Shown here one piece after another: positions 34,517-43,500 of a stretch of 64,000 nucleotides of DNA. Made by a program: the position numbers and the translations under genes. The notes under the pieces were generated by a model. It saw nothing but the letters and a program-made list of their open reading frames with translations, did not search any database and was not told where the DNA came from. The stretch spans positions 87,040-151,039 of the forward strand of contig FMXS01000010.1 of NCBI GenBank assembly GCA_900104495.1, written 5' to 3'. The stretch is from Ruminococcaceae bacterium FB2012 (GTDB lineage: Bacteria > Bacillota > Clostridia > Oscillospirales > Ruminococcaceae). Each line of letters starts with the position of its first letter. The stretch's first letter is position 1.

Positions 34517-36468
34517 TATACCGCCTCCTTTACTGCGTTCAGCCTGCTCCAGAACGCTGTCAGTTCATTGATATCCTCGGTGCTGTTCTTTTCACAAAGC
34601 GCTCCCAGGATAGTATCCCTGTAAGCCTTATTCTCCCTGCTGCTTGCTCTCGGATCGAGTATGGACACGATGCCCTTATCTGTGGAACAGCGTATCAGTC
34701 TGCCTGTGCCTTGTTTGAGCTTGATGATCATTTCGGGAACAGCAACCTCATTCACCCTGTCATTGACCAGCGACATCTTGTAGTCGATTATAGGATCGGG
34801 AACGGGGAAGGGCAGCTTGAAGATGATCACCTGCGAAAGCGCCTCACCCTCAACATTGATGCCCTCCCAATAGGTTCCGGTACCGAGAATAACTGAGTCA
34901 ACATCGCTCTTGAACTTATCAAGCTGATGCGCCTGAGACGAGCCCTTGCCCTGCATCAGTATCTTGTAGGGCAGATGCTTGTTGCTGAGTTTCTTATACA
35001 CATACTCCATATCTTCTTTTGCCGTAAAGAGAATAAGGGTTTTACCGTGAGTGATGTTCAGCAGCTTTACTATCTCTGCTATGGACTGCTCCCGATAAAG
35101 CTGCCTGTTATCCTGATTCGGGTAGGGCAGCTTGTCCGAGCAGTAGAGCATGGTGTTTTCATCGTAATTGAACGGCGAACGCTTCGGCTCTGAAACATGA
35201 CCTACCACCGGGAAAGCGATATTGTGCAGGAAGTAACTGCATTTTTCTGTCGGGCTGCCCTCCGTCTTGTCTGAGATAGTCGCAGATGTCAGTACCGTCG
35301 TCTTGCCGAAGGGGAACAGCATCTTGCTGATCTGCCTGCGTATCTCCTTGCGGCAGACACAGATCTTCAGTCTGCTGTCCATTTCAAGCCAGACGATATT
35401 GCTTTCGGCATGGTTCATGACGTTCCTCATAAACTCAACTGTATTCGCAAGTGTCTGACCTGTCCTTTCTTCAAGGCGGCACAGCCTTTTGAATATATCC
35501 AGCAGCAGACCTTTTATGAAGCTGTCCTTTTGCAGATAGTAAGCCGAGGTATCGGATTCGTTTGCTTTTTTCTGTTCGCTTACCTGACGTACAAGCTGCT
35601 TGTAAAGCTGCTCAATGATCTCTGCCGTATCGTTTGCATACTGCTCGATATCACGTTTTTTCCTCGGCAGCGTCCTGCTGATACAGCTTCTGATGATACC
35701 TATGAACTGATCCCTGCTGTATGACTCCGTAAAGGATTCCCTGAACTTGCTTTCAAGATTGTGCGCCTCGTCTATGATCATCATTGCGCCGTCAGGGTTG
35801 AATATCCCTTTGCCTCCGCCAAAAAGGTTCTGCAGGTGTGCTGCCAGCATATTCTGATTGCAGATGACGATACCGTTGCCTCTCCTGAGAGTTTCTCTTA
35901 ATCTGTAGTATTCGCAGTGAGCTTTCATCATGCAGTTTCGGCATTTTTCACCGTAGTTCTGAACATTCACAAGCTCCCACACGTTATCCGGTACGTTTAT
36001 GCCTATCGAGGCTCTGTCCGAGCCCTTTACCTTCATCATAGTCGAGATGTCCTTGAAGATATCATTTTCCTTCTGCTTTTTGAGCATTGCTTCCACCCGT
36101 CCGGGGCAGAGGTAGTTCCTCATCCCTTTGGCGACGGTAATGCCGATGCTTACTCCGAGCTTGGATATGACGTTTTTAGCATCCTTCAAGAGCTGCTCCT
36201 GCAATGCGATAGTGGAGGTAGCAATGACTGTCTGCTTATGCGACCTCATGTATTCCAGCACCGCCGGGACAAGGTATGCGTAGGATTTCCCGATCCCGAC
36301 CTCTGCTTCAACGGCAAGGGGCTTGTGATCCTTAATAGCCTCGCATATTTCCAGAGCCATTTCCACCTGTCCCTGACGAAGCTCCAGCCCCTCTGCGGCG
36401 GCCTTTTCAAAGAAAGCCTTGGTTTCCGCTTCAAGCGGGTATGTACCTCTCTGTATTATCTCGTACAT
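34516..36468 (-). CDS. DinG/XPD-like DNA helicase
   Basis: A 650-residue superfamily 2 helicase. Walker A is AEVGIGKSYAYL near residue 60, DEAH is in MMIIDEAHNLES near 230, and four cysteines for an iron-sulfur cluster are visible in YLCPGR and KCRNCMMKAHC. Motifs V and VI occur at GTGTYWEGINVEGE and QGTGRLIR. This is the DinG type, which unwinds damaged or branched DNA with 5'-3' polarity. AAGGAG lies 4 bases before the ATG; the 3' end of the MazF gene overlaps its start. Complete. Confidence 0.9.
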   Translation of the reverse strand: MYEIIQRGTYPLEAETKAFFEKAAAEGLELRQGQVEMALEICEAIKDHKPLAVEAEVGIGKSYAYLVPAVLEYMRSHKQTVIATSTIALQEQLLKDAKNVISKLGVSIGITVAKGMRNYLCPGRVEAMLKKQKENDIFKDISTMMKVKGSDRASIGINVPDNVWELVNVQNYGEKCRNCMMKAHCEYYRLRETLRRGNGIVICNQNMLAAHLQNLFGGGKGIFNPDGAMMIIDEAHNLESKFRESFTESYSRDQFIGIIRSCISRTLPRKKRDIEQYANDTAEIIEQLYKQLVRQVSEQKKANESDTSAYYLQKDSFIKGLLLDIFKRLCRLEERTGQTLANTVEFMRNVMNHAESNIVWLEMDSRLKICVCRKEIRRQISKMLFPFGKTTVLTSATISDKTEGSPTEKCSYFLHNIAFPVVGHVSEPKRSPFNYDENTMLYCSDKLPYPNQDNRQLYREQSIAEIVKLLNITHGKTLILFTAKEDMEYVYKKLSNKHLPYKILMQGKGSSQAHQLDKFKSDVDSVILGTGTYWEGINVEGEALSQVIIFKLPFPVPDPIIDYKMSLVNDRVNEVAVPEMIIKLKQGTGRLIRCSTDKGIVSILDPRASSRENKAYRDTILGALCEKNSTEDINELTAFWSRLNAVKEAV

Positions 36469-36833
36469 TTCTTCTTCTCCTTCCTGTTCAGCTCAAGGCT
36501 GATCTCCAGCGCTCTGTCTATCTTTTTCATATCCTTATCGCTCAGTGTTCCGATGTATCTTCCGAGCCTGTCCTTTGAAACCGTTCTGATCTGCTCCAAC
36601 AGAGCGATCGACGGGTAGAAGAGCGAATTGGTATGCAGGCGAACGTGGGTAGGGAGCAGTCTCTTTTGCCTGGTGGTAATAAATGCAACTATCGTTGTAG
36701 GGGAGTATTTGTTGCCGGTGTCGTTCTGAATGACCACCGCAGGTCTGCTGCCGGACTGTTCTGAACCGACTGCCTGTCCTTTGTCCTCGATATTCGTGTA
36801 ATAGATATCGCCTCGTCTTATCTTCATATTCAT
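36456..36833 (-). CDS. MazF/PemK-family endoribonuclease toxin
   Basis: A 125-residue MazF-like protein: IRRGDIYYTNIEDKGQAVGS, EQSGSRPAVVIQNDTGNKYS, TTIVAFITT and the closing QIRTVSKDRLGRYIG are all family blocks. These toxins cut mRNA at short sequences. The start at 36833 has GGAGG 5 bases upstream and overlaps the stop of the small upstream gene (TGATG), so it is coupled to it. No classical MazE antitoxin is visible; the 48-residue gene occupies its place. The end overlaps the helicase gene. Confidence 0.88.
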   Translation of the reverse strand: MNMKIRRGDIYYTNIEDKGQAVGSEQSGSRPAVVIQNDTGNKYSPTTIVAFITTRQKRLLPTHVRLHTNSLFYPSIALLEQIRTVSKDRLGRYIGTLSDKDMKKIDRALEISLELNRKEKKKCTR

Positions 36834-36979
36834 CACAGCCTCCATACAGCAACTATTCTCTCGCCGCAGGAAACAACGGCATTTTTGATCGCTTCTGCTT
36901 CCGAGCCTGCCTTTACGGTCACTCTGCGTCTTTCTCCGAATCTGTATTTTTCAATCTCAACGATGTAGTAATGTTTCAT
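36833..36979 (-). CDS. 48-residue basic protein coupled to MazF
   Basis: A short frame, MKHYYIVEIEKYRFGERRRV, continuing with a beta-alpha pattern (TVKAGSEAEAIKNAVVSCGE). It is basic and lacks the AbrB-type DNA-binding start of MazE. Its stop overlaps the MazF start. It could be a non-canonical antitoxin or an unrelated small ICE protein. Confidence 0.6.
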   Translation of the reverse strand: MKHYYIVEIEKYRFGERRRVTVKAGSEAEAIKNAVVSCGERIVAVWRL

Positions 36980-36989
36980 TATCAATTCC

Positions 36990-37450
36990 TCCTATGGTTA
37001 TGTATAAGCGGATACAGTCCAGCCGTACCCGCCTTATCGTTTTGCCTTTTCGGTCTCTTTTGAAAACCGACAGAGCATATCTCTATACTCTCTGTCACCT
37101 TATGGGGTGACCTTACTGCTGTAAGCACAGCAGCGTTTTCCTTCGATGGCGGAGAACGGATCTCTGCTGTTCCGAAGGTGCGTGATATTGTCCGACAGAA
37201 GTTCTGCCCCCTCACGCAGCGGGACATTCCGGCAGGCTTGACGTCCTCATCAAGCCACATAGGACTTTCACCTCCCGGGTTACAATGCCCGAGCCGCTTT
37301 ATGCGGAAGTACCCGTATCCCAACTTTCATCGCCTGCAAGGGTGGCTGCCCCTGCTGACCATACTGTATTTATCGCTCGCCGTGTTCACGGTTCATGGCG
37401 TACAGCGGTCACGGCTGACGAGTTCATCGCCCGTCATCGGGATCTGACGT
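36990..37450 (-). ncRNA. Candidate structured non-coding RNA
   Basis: No gene fits this 550-base gap; frames on both strands lack ribosome sites and family matches. Instead it holds a series of strong hairpins: 37069-37096 (7 bp), 37094-37111 (6 bp), 37116-37133 (CTGCTGT/ACAGCAG), 37235-37256 (GGCTTGA/TCAAGCC) and 37294-37306. On the minus strand, the direction of all neighbours, the GGGAGGTGAAAGTCC block near 37268-37282 looks like a conserved RNA element. It is GC-richer than other gaps here. Class unknown; raiA-like, ROOL-like or a group II intron remnant are candidates. Confidence 0.5.
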
Positions 37451-37530
37451 ACCGGAGTGTCTGATATTAAATTGTGTGAGAATTTCTTCTCGCTTGTATA
37501 GGGGAAGATGTCGGCCTTTTTACAACCCTT

Positions 37531-37968
37531 TTATTCTTTCTCTCCCATAAGTTTGTAGATGTTATCCAAAATGCGCTTCTTCTTTTTGTGTATATTTTGC
37601 TGTGTGGTTCCGAGCCGATGAGCGCATTCCTGTTCGGTATATTCACAGAAATATATCAGTTCAATGATCTCTCTGTCAGTCTTTTTCAGCTTTGCGATCG
37701 CTTTCATGACCTCGTCAAATGCTGTTTTGGCAAGAACCGAGCCTGCTGTCGGATCGTCATCGGCTATGAACTCATGGAAGTTTTCAAATGCTCCGTCGTC
37801 GCCGCCGATAAGCATCGAGAACTGTATCTCATGCTCATAGAAAGACTCGTTGTTATCGTGGATGTTCCACTCTGTCCTCGTATATTCCTCGTAGATCTCC
37901 TGGGAGACCTCGATTTCGACCTTCTTGCCTGAAATGGTGTCATACACCTTGATAGTTTTCTTGTTCAT
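37531..37968 (-). CDS. Sigma-70 region 4 type protein
   Basis: A 145-residue protein. The end, residues 85-140, is a sigma-70 region 4 helix-turn-helix: AIAKLKKTDREIIELIYFCE, YTEQECAHRLGTTQQNIHKK. The first 80 residues are acidic and unlike sigma region 2, so it is a region-4-only protein like those in Tn916-type elements that control transfer or excision genes. GGAGG lies 8 bases before the ATG. Confidence 0.85.
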   Translation of the reverse strand: MNKKTIKVYDTISGKKVEIEVSQEIYEEYTRTEWNIHDNNESFYEHEIQFSMLIGGDDGAFENFHEFIADDDPTAGSVLAKTAFDEVMKAIAKLKKTDREIIELIYFCEYTEQECAHRLGTTQQNIHKKKKRILDNIYKLMGEKE

Positions 37969-38018
37969 TTATTTGACCTCCGTTTTGAATATTCAGTTTT
38001 GAAAAGACAAAACGAAGA

Positions 38019-38066
38019 TCATGGATATTTAGCTGTCAGAGACAGCCATTCTGCGTGTTCAAACAT
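38019..38066 (-). CDS. Possible 15-residue leader peptide
   Basis: The frame MFEHAEWLSLTAKYP has a good GGGAGG site 6 bases upstream and lies 50 bases before the sigma-like gene, downstream of a long structured leader. It could couple translation to expression of the sigma-like gene. Very short, so uncertain. Confidence 0.3.
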   Translation of the reverse strand: MFEHAEWLSLTAKYP

Positions 38067-38168
38067 AGTTATCCTCCCTGCGGAGGATACAAAAACAGAG
38101 CCTGCGTGACTTGCACACAGACTCTTCTTGCCGAAAAAGGCGCACTAAAGAAAGGGTACAAGTCCGGC

Positions 38169-38193
38169 AGTTGTTCGGAATTTCCGAACAACT
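38169..38193. repeat. Near-perfect 25-bp palindrome
   Basis: AGTTGTTCGGAA and its exact reverse complement are separated by a single T. Twelve-base arms without loop suggest a protein-binding site (operator, or the inverted repeat of a nick site) rather than an RNA hairpin. It lies in the leader of the sigma-like gene. Confidence 0.7.
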
Positions 38194-38250
38194 CCGTTTT
38201 GTATCCTCGGCCTTAATGCATATCGGCGTTGAATATATTATTTGTGAAAC

Positions 38251-38312
38251 AAAAAAGGACGCCGACAGGTTACACTCCTACGGTATGTAGGAATATATCC
38301 TGCCGACGTCCT
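38251..38312 (-). terminator. Terminator with nested hairpin in the sigma-gene leader
   Basis: A 14-bp stem with two G-U pairs (38256-38269 with 38299-38312) encloses a second hairpin, TCCTAC/GTAGGA (38276-38292), and is followed by five or six T on the minus strand. It ends transcripts from the zinc-ribbon gene or acts as an attenuator for the sigma-like gene. Confidence 0.75.
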
Positions 38313-38468
38313 CCTGCGAGATCTCGGTTAAGCGGTCTCTGCCGCTGCCTCAAGCGATAACGGGTCCAGCCCATCGGTACAGCCTGCGCCGACGTCATGG
38401 ACTTGATTGGGCTCTGTTTCAGTCCGGCCATGCACTAAGCAAGCTGCAGTTACTTTTGATATTTTGTT
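38313..38468. other. Upstream part of the structured leader
   Basis: No convincing gene; a 53-codon frame on the minus strand lacks a ribosome site. The sequence is GC-rich with short repeats and probably belongs to the transcribed leader. Confidence 0.3.
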
Positions 38469-38684
38469 TTAATATGCCCGATATCTTTCGGGCTCTGTGA
38501 TCTCTATTATATTGGTGCCGCGCTTCTTCTTGTATCTTGTCATGGCGGCACCGCAGTTACAGCAGCGCTTTTTGGCTTTGCCGTTTTCGTCCTGGTAAGC
38601 TATGATAAGCTCAGAGCAATTGGGGCAGAACCATCTCTGCGGCTCTATATTGAACTTGGTGGTTTTGAAAACATCATCATACAT
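38469..38684 (-). CDS. Zinc-ribbon protein
   Basis: A 71-residue basic protein with two Cys pairs, FCPNCSELI and KKRCCNCGAAM, forming a zinc ribbon, and a Lys/Arg-rich end (RYKKKRGTNI). AAAGGG lies upstream. It follows the LexA-like gene by 26 bases, so is likely in the same transcript. Probable nucleic acid-binding accessory protein. Confidence 0.7.
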   Translation of the reverse strand: MYDDVFKTTKFNIEPQRWFCPNCSELIIAYQDENGKAKKRCCNCGAAMTRYKKKRGTNIIEITEPERYRAY

Positions 38685-38710
38685 TAACTATCCCTTTCCT
38701 CAACTGATTT

Positions 38711-39325
38711 TTACACAATATCTTTCAGCAATTTGATTGCTACTCCCTGTATCCGGAGCTTGTTTTCATCTACATATATATCTTCCATTTCTTCATTCTC
38801 GGGATGCAGGCGGATCATTCTCTTTTCATCATCGTGGAAATATCGCTTGAGTGTAGCCTTTTCATCTTCTATCAGAGCGACTATTACCTGTCCGTCATCT
38901 GCGTGCTCCTGCTTCCTTACGATCACAAGGTCTCCGTCATCGATGCCGATATCGATCATAGAACGGCCCTCTGTCCGCAGGAGAAAATGCTCGCCTCGCC
39001 CGATCCACGATGCCGGGAGTCTTACATACTCTTCAATATTTTCCTCTGCCATTATCGGGGTGCCACAGGCTATACAGCCAAGTAAGGGAAGCACGACAGT
39101 ATCCGAGTTCATCTTTTCCTGTCGGTGAGTAGTATAGTTCCGGGTGCCGTCATAATCTATCATTCCTTCTTTTCTCATGAATGACAGGTAACGGCACACA
39201 TTGGCGGCTGACATACCCGTACCTGCTGCGATCTCTCTTTGGGAGGGGGAACGGTCATGGGTCAGTATGTAGCTGTCAATGAATTCTTCCAGCAGTCTGA
39301 AATGTTCGGGATTCTTTTTGCGCAT
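38711..39325 (-). CDS. LexA-like SOS-type repressor
   Basis: A 204-residue protein; start at 39325 has AAGGA 8 bases upstream. Residues 1-65 are a LexA winged helix (FIDSYILTHDRSPSQREIAA, MSAANVCRYLSFMRKEGMID). The cleavage site is CG in LGCIACGTPI instead of the common Ala-Gly; the catalytic Ser is in EGRSMIDIGIDDGD and the Lys in EKATLKRY. It has its own promoter and an operator-like box upstream. It probably keeps ICE functions off until DNA damage leads to self-cleavage, by analogy to LexA-type ICE regulators. Confidence 0.88.
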   Translation of the reverse strand: MRKKNPEHFRLLEEFIDSYILTHDRSPSQREIAAGTGMSAANVCRYLSFMRKEGMIDYDGTRNYTTHRQEKMNSDTVVLPLLGCIACGTPIMAEENIEEYVRLPASWIGRGEHFLLRTEGRSMIDIGIDDGDLVIVRKQEHADDGQVIVALIEDEKATLKRYFHDDEKRMIRLHPENEEMEDIYVDENKLRIQGVAIKLLKDIV

Positions 39326-39350
39326 AAAGATCATCCTTTTTAATATATGC

Positions 39351-39361
39351 AACGTTTGTTC
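39351..39361 (-). promoter_or_regulatory. LexA-box-like operator
   Basis: On the minus strand GAACAAACGTT fits the Gram-positive LexA core GAAC-N4-GTT. It lies between the promoter and the repressor gene, in position to block its transcription (autoregulation). Confidence 0.6.
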
Positions 39362-39374
39362 CGTTTACACCCAT

Positions 39375-39403
39375 ATTATATCAGACCCCGGAATAAATGT
39401 CAA
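39375..39403 (-). promoter_or_regulatory. Sigma-A promoter of the LexA-like gene
   Basis: Consensus TTGACA (39398-39403), 17-base spacer and TATAAT (39375-39380) on the minus strand, 49 bases before the start codon. Confidence 0.88.
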
Positions 39404-39449
39404 CAGCCGTTTTCCTAAGTGGGCAGAAAATGCACAGGAAAACGGCTGT
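39403..39449. terminator. Long hairpin between the WYL and LexA-like genes
   Basis: ACAGCCGTTTTCCT (39403-39416) pairs exactly with 39436-39449. The T-run is on the plus-strand side (ATTTTTATC), but the stem lies after the minus-strand WYL gene and probably ends its transcript too. Confidence 0.65.
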
Positions 39450-39502
39450 ATTTTTATCTTTGTATAGCTGCACAAAAAAGTGAAATGGGATTTGTCAGTT
39501 TT

Positions 39503-40474
39503 TTACTCGCTGAGCCAAGCCTTATACTCATTGGCAAGCTCCTGCGGCTCGGAAATTATCATGTTTCCTTTGAATGTCATCAGCCAGCTCCAAAAGGTGG
39601 GAGATATCTGCACCTCAACGGATGTGCTGTATTCCTCTCCCTTCTTCCTTATCTTTGTTTTCTCTCCGAACTTGTCATAGACTGCACCCATGAGTTTTTT
39701 GTCAAACTGCAGCGTCACCTTCTCGGTTCTGCCGCCGTACATTCTGAACACCTGCTCGGTGTACCTGGAGACGGTGCGTATCTTGGCTTTGGCTTCCTTG
39801 CAGATCTTCTCGTTCAAGATTTCTACGGAGTCCATGCGGTCGATGCGGTAATTGCGCACATTGTTGTCGGCTGACGGATCATAGGTCATCAGATAATAGT
39901 TATCGTTATTGAAAACGAGAGCAATGGGCTCCGTTTTATACACGGCGCCGTCCCTGCGATAGACCTTATTCAGATTCTCATCAAGGTCAAAGTACCGGAA
40001 CGTTGCCTTTAGCTTATCCCGGACGGCCTGTTCGAGGATCTCAACGTTATAGTAGATATGTTCGTTAGTATGCTTGCGGGTATTGAAATGCACGAGGCTG
40101 CCGGTCAATATCTCAGCCTGATGACTGCCGCCGAGAGCTGCGATCTTTTTTATGAGGTCATCGGATTTCTTGTCCGTTATGAAACTCGCCGCCTGTATAG
40201 CGTCTATGATTATCTTGAGCTCCGGCAGGCTGAAGCTGCGGTCCTCTATGTAATATGCATTCTGCTTACCGTCCTTGACCTGCATGACCTCATAGCCCTG
40301 TGCATTGAGTATCTCAATATCTCTTGCCACCGTTCTGCGGTCGGCAGTGTAGCCAAGTTCGGCAAGCCGCTGGAGCAGGGAATGGGTGGCGATAGGGTGT
40401 TCGGAGTCGGTATCCTGCTGCAGGATCTCCAGCAGCTTGACGACTCGCAGTTTCTTGTGGGTGGGTTCAGACAT
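39503..40474 (-). CDS. WYL-domain transcription regulator
   Basis: A 323-residue protein. Residues 8-75 form an HTH (VVKLLEILQQDTDSEHPIAT, YTADRRTVARDIEILNAQGY); residues 130-250 form the WYL domain (ALVFNNDNYYLMTYDPSADN, VRNYRIDRMDSVEIL) followed by the WCX end. Such proteins sense ligands or nucleic acids and often control defence or mobile genes. AAAGGAG lies 9 bases before the ATG. It directly follows the giant surface gene, so it may regulate it. Confidence 0.88.
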   Translation of the reverse strand: MSEPTHKKLRVVKLLEILQQDTDSEHPIATHSLLQRLAELGYTADRRTVARDIEILNAQGYEVMQVKDGKQNAYYIEDRSFSLPELKIIIDAIQAASFITDKKSDDLIKKIAALGGSHQAEILTGSLVHFNTRKHTNEHIYYNVEILEQAVRDKLKATFRYFDLDENLNKVYRRDGAVYKTEPIALVFNNDNYYLMTYDPSADNNVRNYRIDRMDSVEILNEKICKEAKAKIRTVSRYTEQVFRMYGGRTEKVTLQFDKKLMGAVYDKFGEKTKIRKKGEEYSTSVEVQISPTFWSWLMTFKGNMIISEPQELANEYKAWLSE

Positions 40475-40501
40475 GGCTTTATTCTCCTTTGCTTATGGAT
40501 A

Positions 40502-40526
40502 GAGCCGAGAGCGTGGCTCTCGGCTC
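40502..40526 (-). terminator. Hairpin after the giant surface gene
   Basis: GAGCCGAGAGC pairs with GCTCTCGGCTC (11 bp, 3-base loop). The T-run is weak on the minus strand. It lies five bases after the stop of the giant gene. Confidence 0.55.
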
Positions 40527-40530
40527 GGCT

Positions 40531-43500
40531 TTAAGATATCATATTATACTGAAGCTTGGAGTTTGTATAAATGATATGATCAGAGGCGTGCGTTGGATTA
40601 TCCGGACTAACTGAAGTATCGATAGCATCGTAGATATCCGCTGTTAATGCCACCTTATAATTTGAATATGCCTTAGTTGATCCAAACCCGTTTGCCTCAC
40701 CAGTCAATACATCATAGGAAATGTCTATGGTGTAGATCTTATCAGCTATTTCTTTCAACTGACTCTTATGTGCTCTTAAAGTGATTGTTTTTCCGTCTGA
40801 GCTCGTAAATGCTTTCAACACTGAAGTGTCTGACGAAGATCCTTGCGAGTATAAAGTTGTATTATTAGCTTTGATAGTCAAGTCATTTAGATAATCAGAT
40901 ATCACAAGTGGTATTTTATCGTAACCTCCATCGTTCTTACATGTGAGCGTCAGATTAAACTCAATGTACTCTCCGGGATCTACAATATCTATATAGCTGT
41001 ATATTGCCGTTGAATCAATATGCCCCTTGTTTGTTACTACCTTAGCGGTTTGTTCATCAAACGGATTTATACCAAGCGAACTATACTGCCCATTCGGACT
41101 ATTCATCGTTTTTTCAACATTATATGTAAGATTTGCCGATGAAATATTCTTTGTATAGTATCTATGAGTATCACTCGCCGGCAAGGATATTGCACTGTAT
41201 GCACCACTTTCAGCTACTGATGAAATATTTGAGAAGCCACGCACCAATGAGCCAATGCTTGAATCACTTTCATCTTTCCTTTCAGGGAACTGCTTAGAAA
41301 GATTCTTTTCAGCATATTCAATAGCAAATGTAACCTGAATAGTAGCTGCGTTGTCGTGCCCTGAAGTAGAGTTTCTCAAGTACTCATTAAGGTCCTTATT
41401 ATTCCTCAGCTCGATATAGTTACTGTTCATCAGGTCCTCAGGATCAGATGCAATTGAACTAACATCCTCACCGGGATTTGCTTCAAGATCTGCCTCCTCG
41501 GTTGGAACTGTCAATCCATAATATATTTTGTAATCTGTAATAGTAACAGATTGAATCGCTGATGTATTAACTCCTATCTTAGATGTCAATGCATCCTTCT
41601 CCATCATGTCATAATTCATCAAGAATGTCTGGTAAATGGTAGAATTCAGGTTTTGAGCCAAATTCTGCGGAATCTTTTCATCCTTTGCCGCCTGCGTCAG
41701 ACTGATATGAGATGTCATAGTAATCGTCAATACATTATTGTTCTTTGTCATTTCATATGTACTTGGAACACGAGGAGTAACAGACAATTCAAGATTATTA
41801 TTCGTATAGAGATTACCAATTATCAGGTGAACAGGAACGTTATAACTTCTAATGATCTTGTTGGGCTTCCAGTTTTCATTATCTGTACTGTGCTGTTCAA
41901 ATCTTTCAACAGAATTGATCTCATAATGATAGACCTTATCATTGCCGGAGTTCTTGTTTGTAAAGAAGCTCAGATAGTACACTTCCGGGTTGACATTGGT
42001 AACAGTCGCAGTATAGCCTTGAGCGGAATTACCATCCGGTCTAGGCATATACATTGTATTACCATCAGGAGATTTAACAGTAGCCTTCGATGCGTCTGTT
42101 GTAACAACAAGCGGTCCATTGTTTGTCGCCGTGATAGTATATTCCAAAAGAGAACTCATTGCGACCGGTTTGTAGGCTGTTCCACCTGAAGCGCCGTTAG
42201 CAGTAAAGCTATCAAAAGGAATATGATAAATACCATTTGCATCTGCTGTAGCAATTGACGAATCCATATAATAGTGCTTATCATTATTATTCGCATCAAC
42301 AAGCACAAGCCTGGAATCAGGAGCCCAGCCGTTACTGTTCATTGACAACTTAAGTTCTTTAAAATAGTTTGAACCGTCGAGAACATTTTCACCGCCGTTT
42401 ATGGCATCTGCCCACTCAGTGGTAGTTCTGTCATAAGTATACTCTATTCTCAAAGTAACAGAGTTACCGAGATTCTCAAACAGTGTCTTGCTGGTAATGC
42501 CTGTATAGGCGTCTTCATAGTAATTTGTTCCGGAAGCTATTTGGGCGTTAAACTTATAGTTGATCTCCTTCTTGACGTAAATAGGCACATAAAGATGATA
42601 AGCAATCTTTGTTTTATCAGCCGGATCATAGAATTGAACATCCATCAGCGTAAACTGTGGAGTGGTGGGGTCAGCATTATCGATACTTCCCGGTTCCATC
42701 TGAAAAGCCCCTGCATAGTGTTTTAAGGAACCAGAATTTTCAGCAGGATCAACTGTAAACGTTCGTGTTGTCTTGTCATAAACACACGAGTGAAGTGTTA
42801 CTTTAAATATATCCTTTATTGCACTATTATTCGAAGCCAACGAAAAATCATAATTGGTATTCGTCAGGTTTCTCAGATAGTAGTTGATATAGTTAGTCAC
42901 CTTAGTTCTATCCGAATCCTCAACCTCAAGAAGCGGGAAATTGTAAGGAAATGCAGTTCCAAACTCTTCCTTTGATGGTTTAAGATGATCGGTAACATCA
43001 TTAAGCAAACTTGTATTTACAGCAGGTGCTTTCTGATAGGATTGTGCAGCATTTTGGCTTTTTTGAGCATCTTGTTTGTCAAGAATAATCTGCTCAAATG
43101 CGGACCCAATGTATGTTGTCGAACTAACTGCATCACCTGTCAAAAACTGATCATCACCGATAAACAACTTTGGACTTGATGTTACATAAGGATTATTATC
43201 TGTAACATCTTGGTTATTGTAATCCTTAACGTTCGCAGAATTGTTTATATCAGAGAATATATTATTACTGATAGATGCGGAACCATTATAATCAGCAAAA
43301 ATAATATATCCGCTATTTCGATCATATTCATTTGTTCCTGAAAGTCTCGGAGGGATAAAATATTCCGATGATTTTGGGGTAGCATTTTGAATGGAAAGTC
43401 CTGCTATTCTTATATTTTTATCATTGCCACTAGGACTATTTTTGGAAACCAAGTATCCATGTTGCGTGGAAACGTAGGTTGTTCCGCCGTTTCTATCTTG

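Noticed and set aside
36982..37323. 113-codon open frame on the minus strand
   Set aside because: No ribosome site, odd composition, and it spans the series of hairpins; RNA structure explains the region better.
38313..38468. 53-codon frame MAGLKQSPIKSM on the minus strand
   Set aside because: No ribosome site and it runs through the terminator stem; unlikely to be translated.
38685..38705. ACTATCCCTTTCC match to the IS1595 terminal repeat
   Set aside because: Only 13 bases, overlaps the ribosome site of the zinc-ribbon gene; no second end or duplication, so probably chance.
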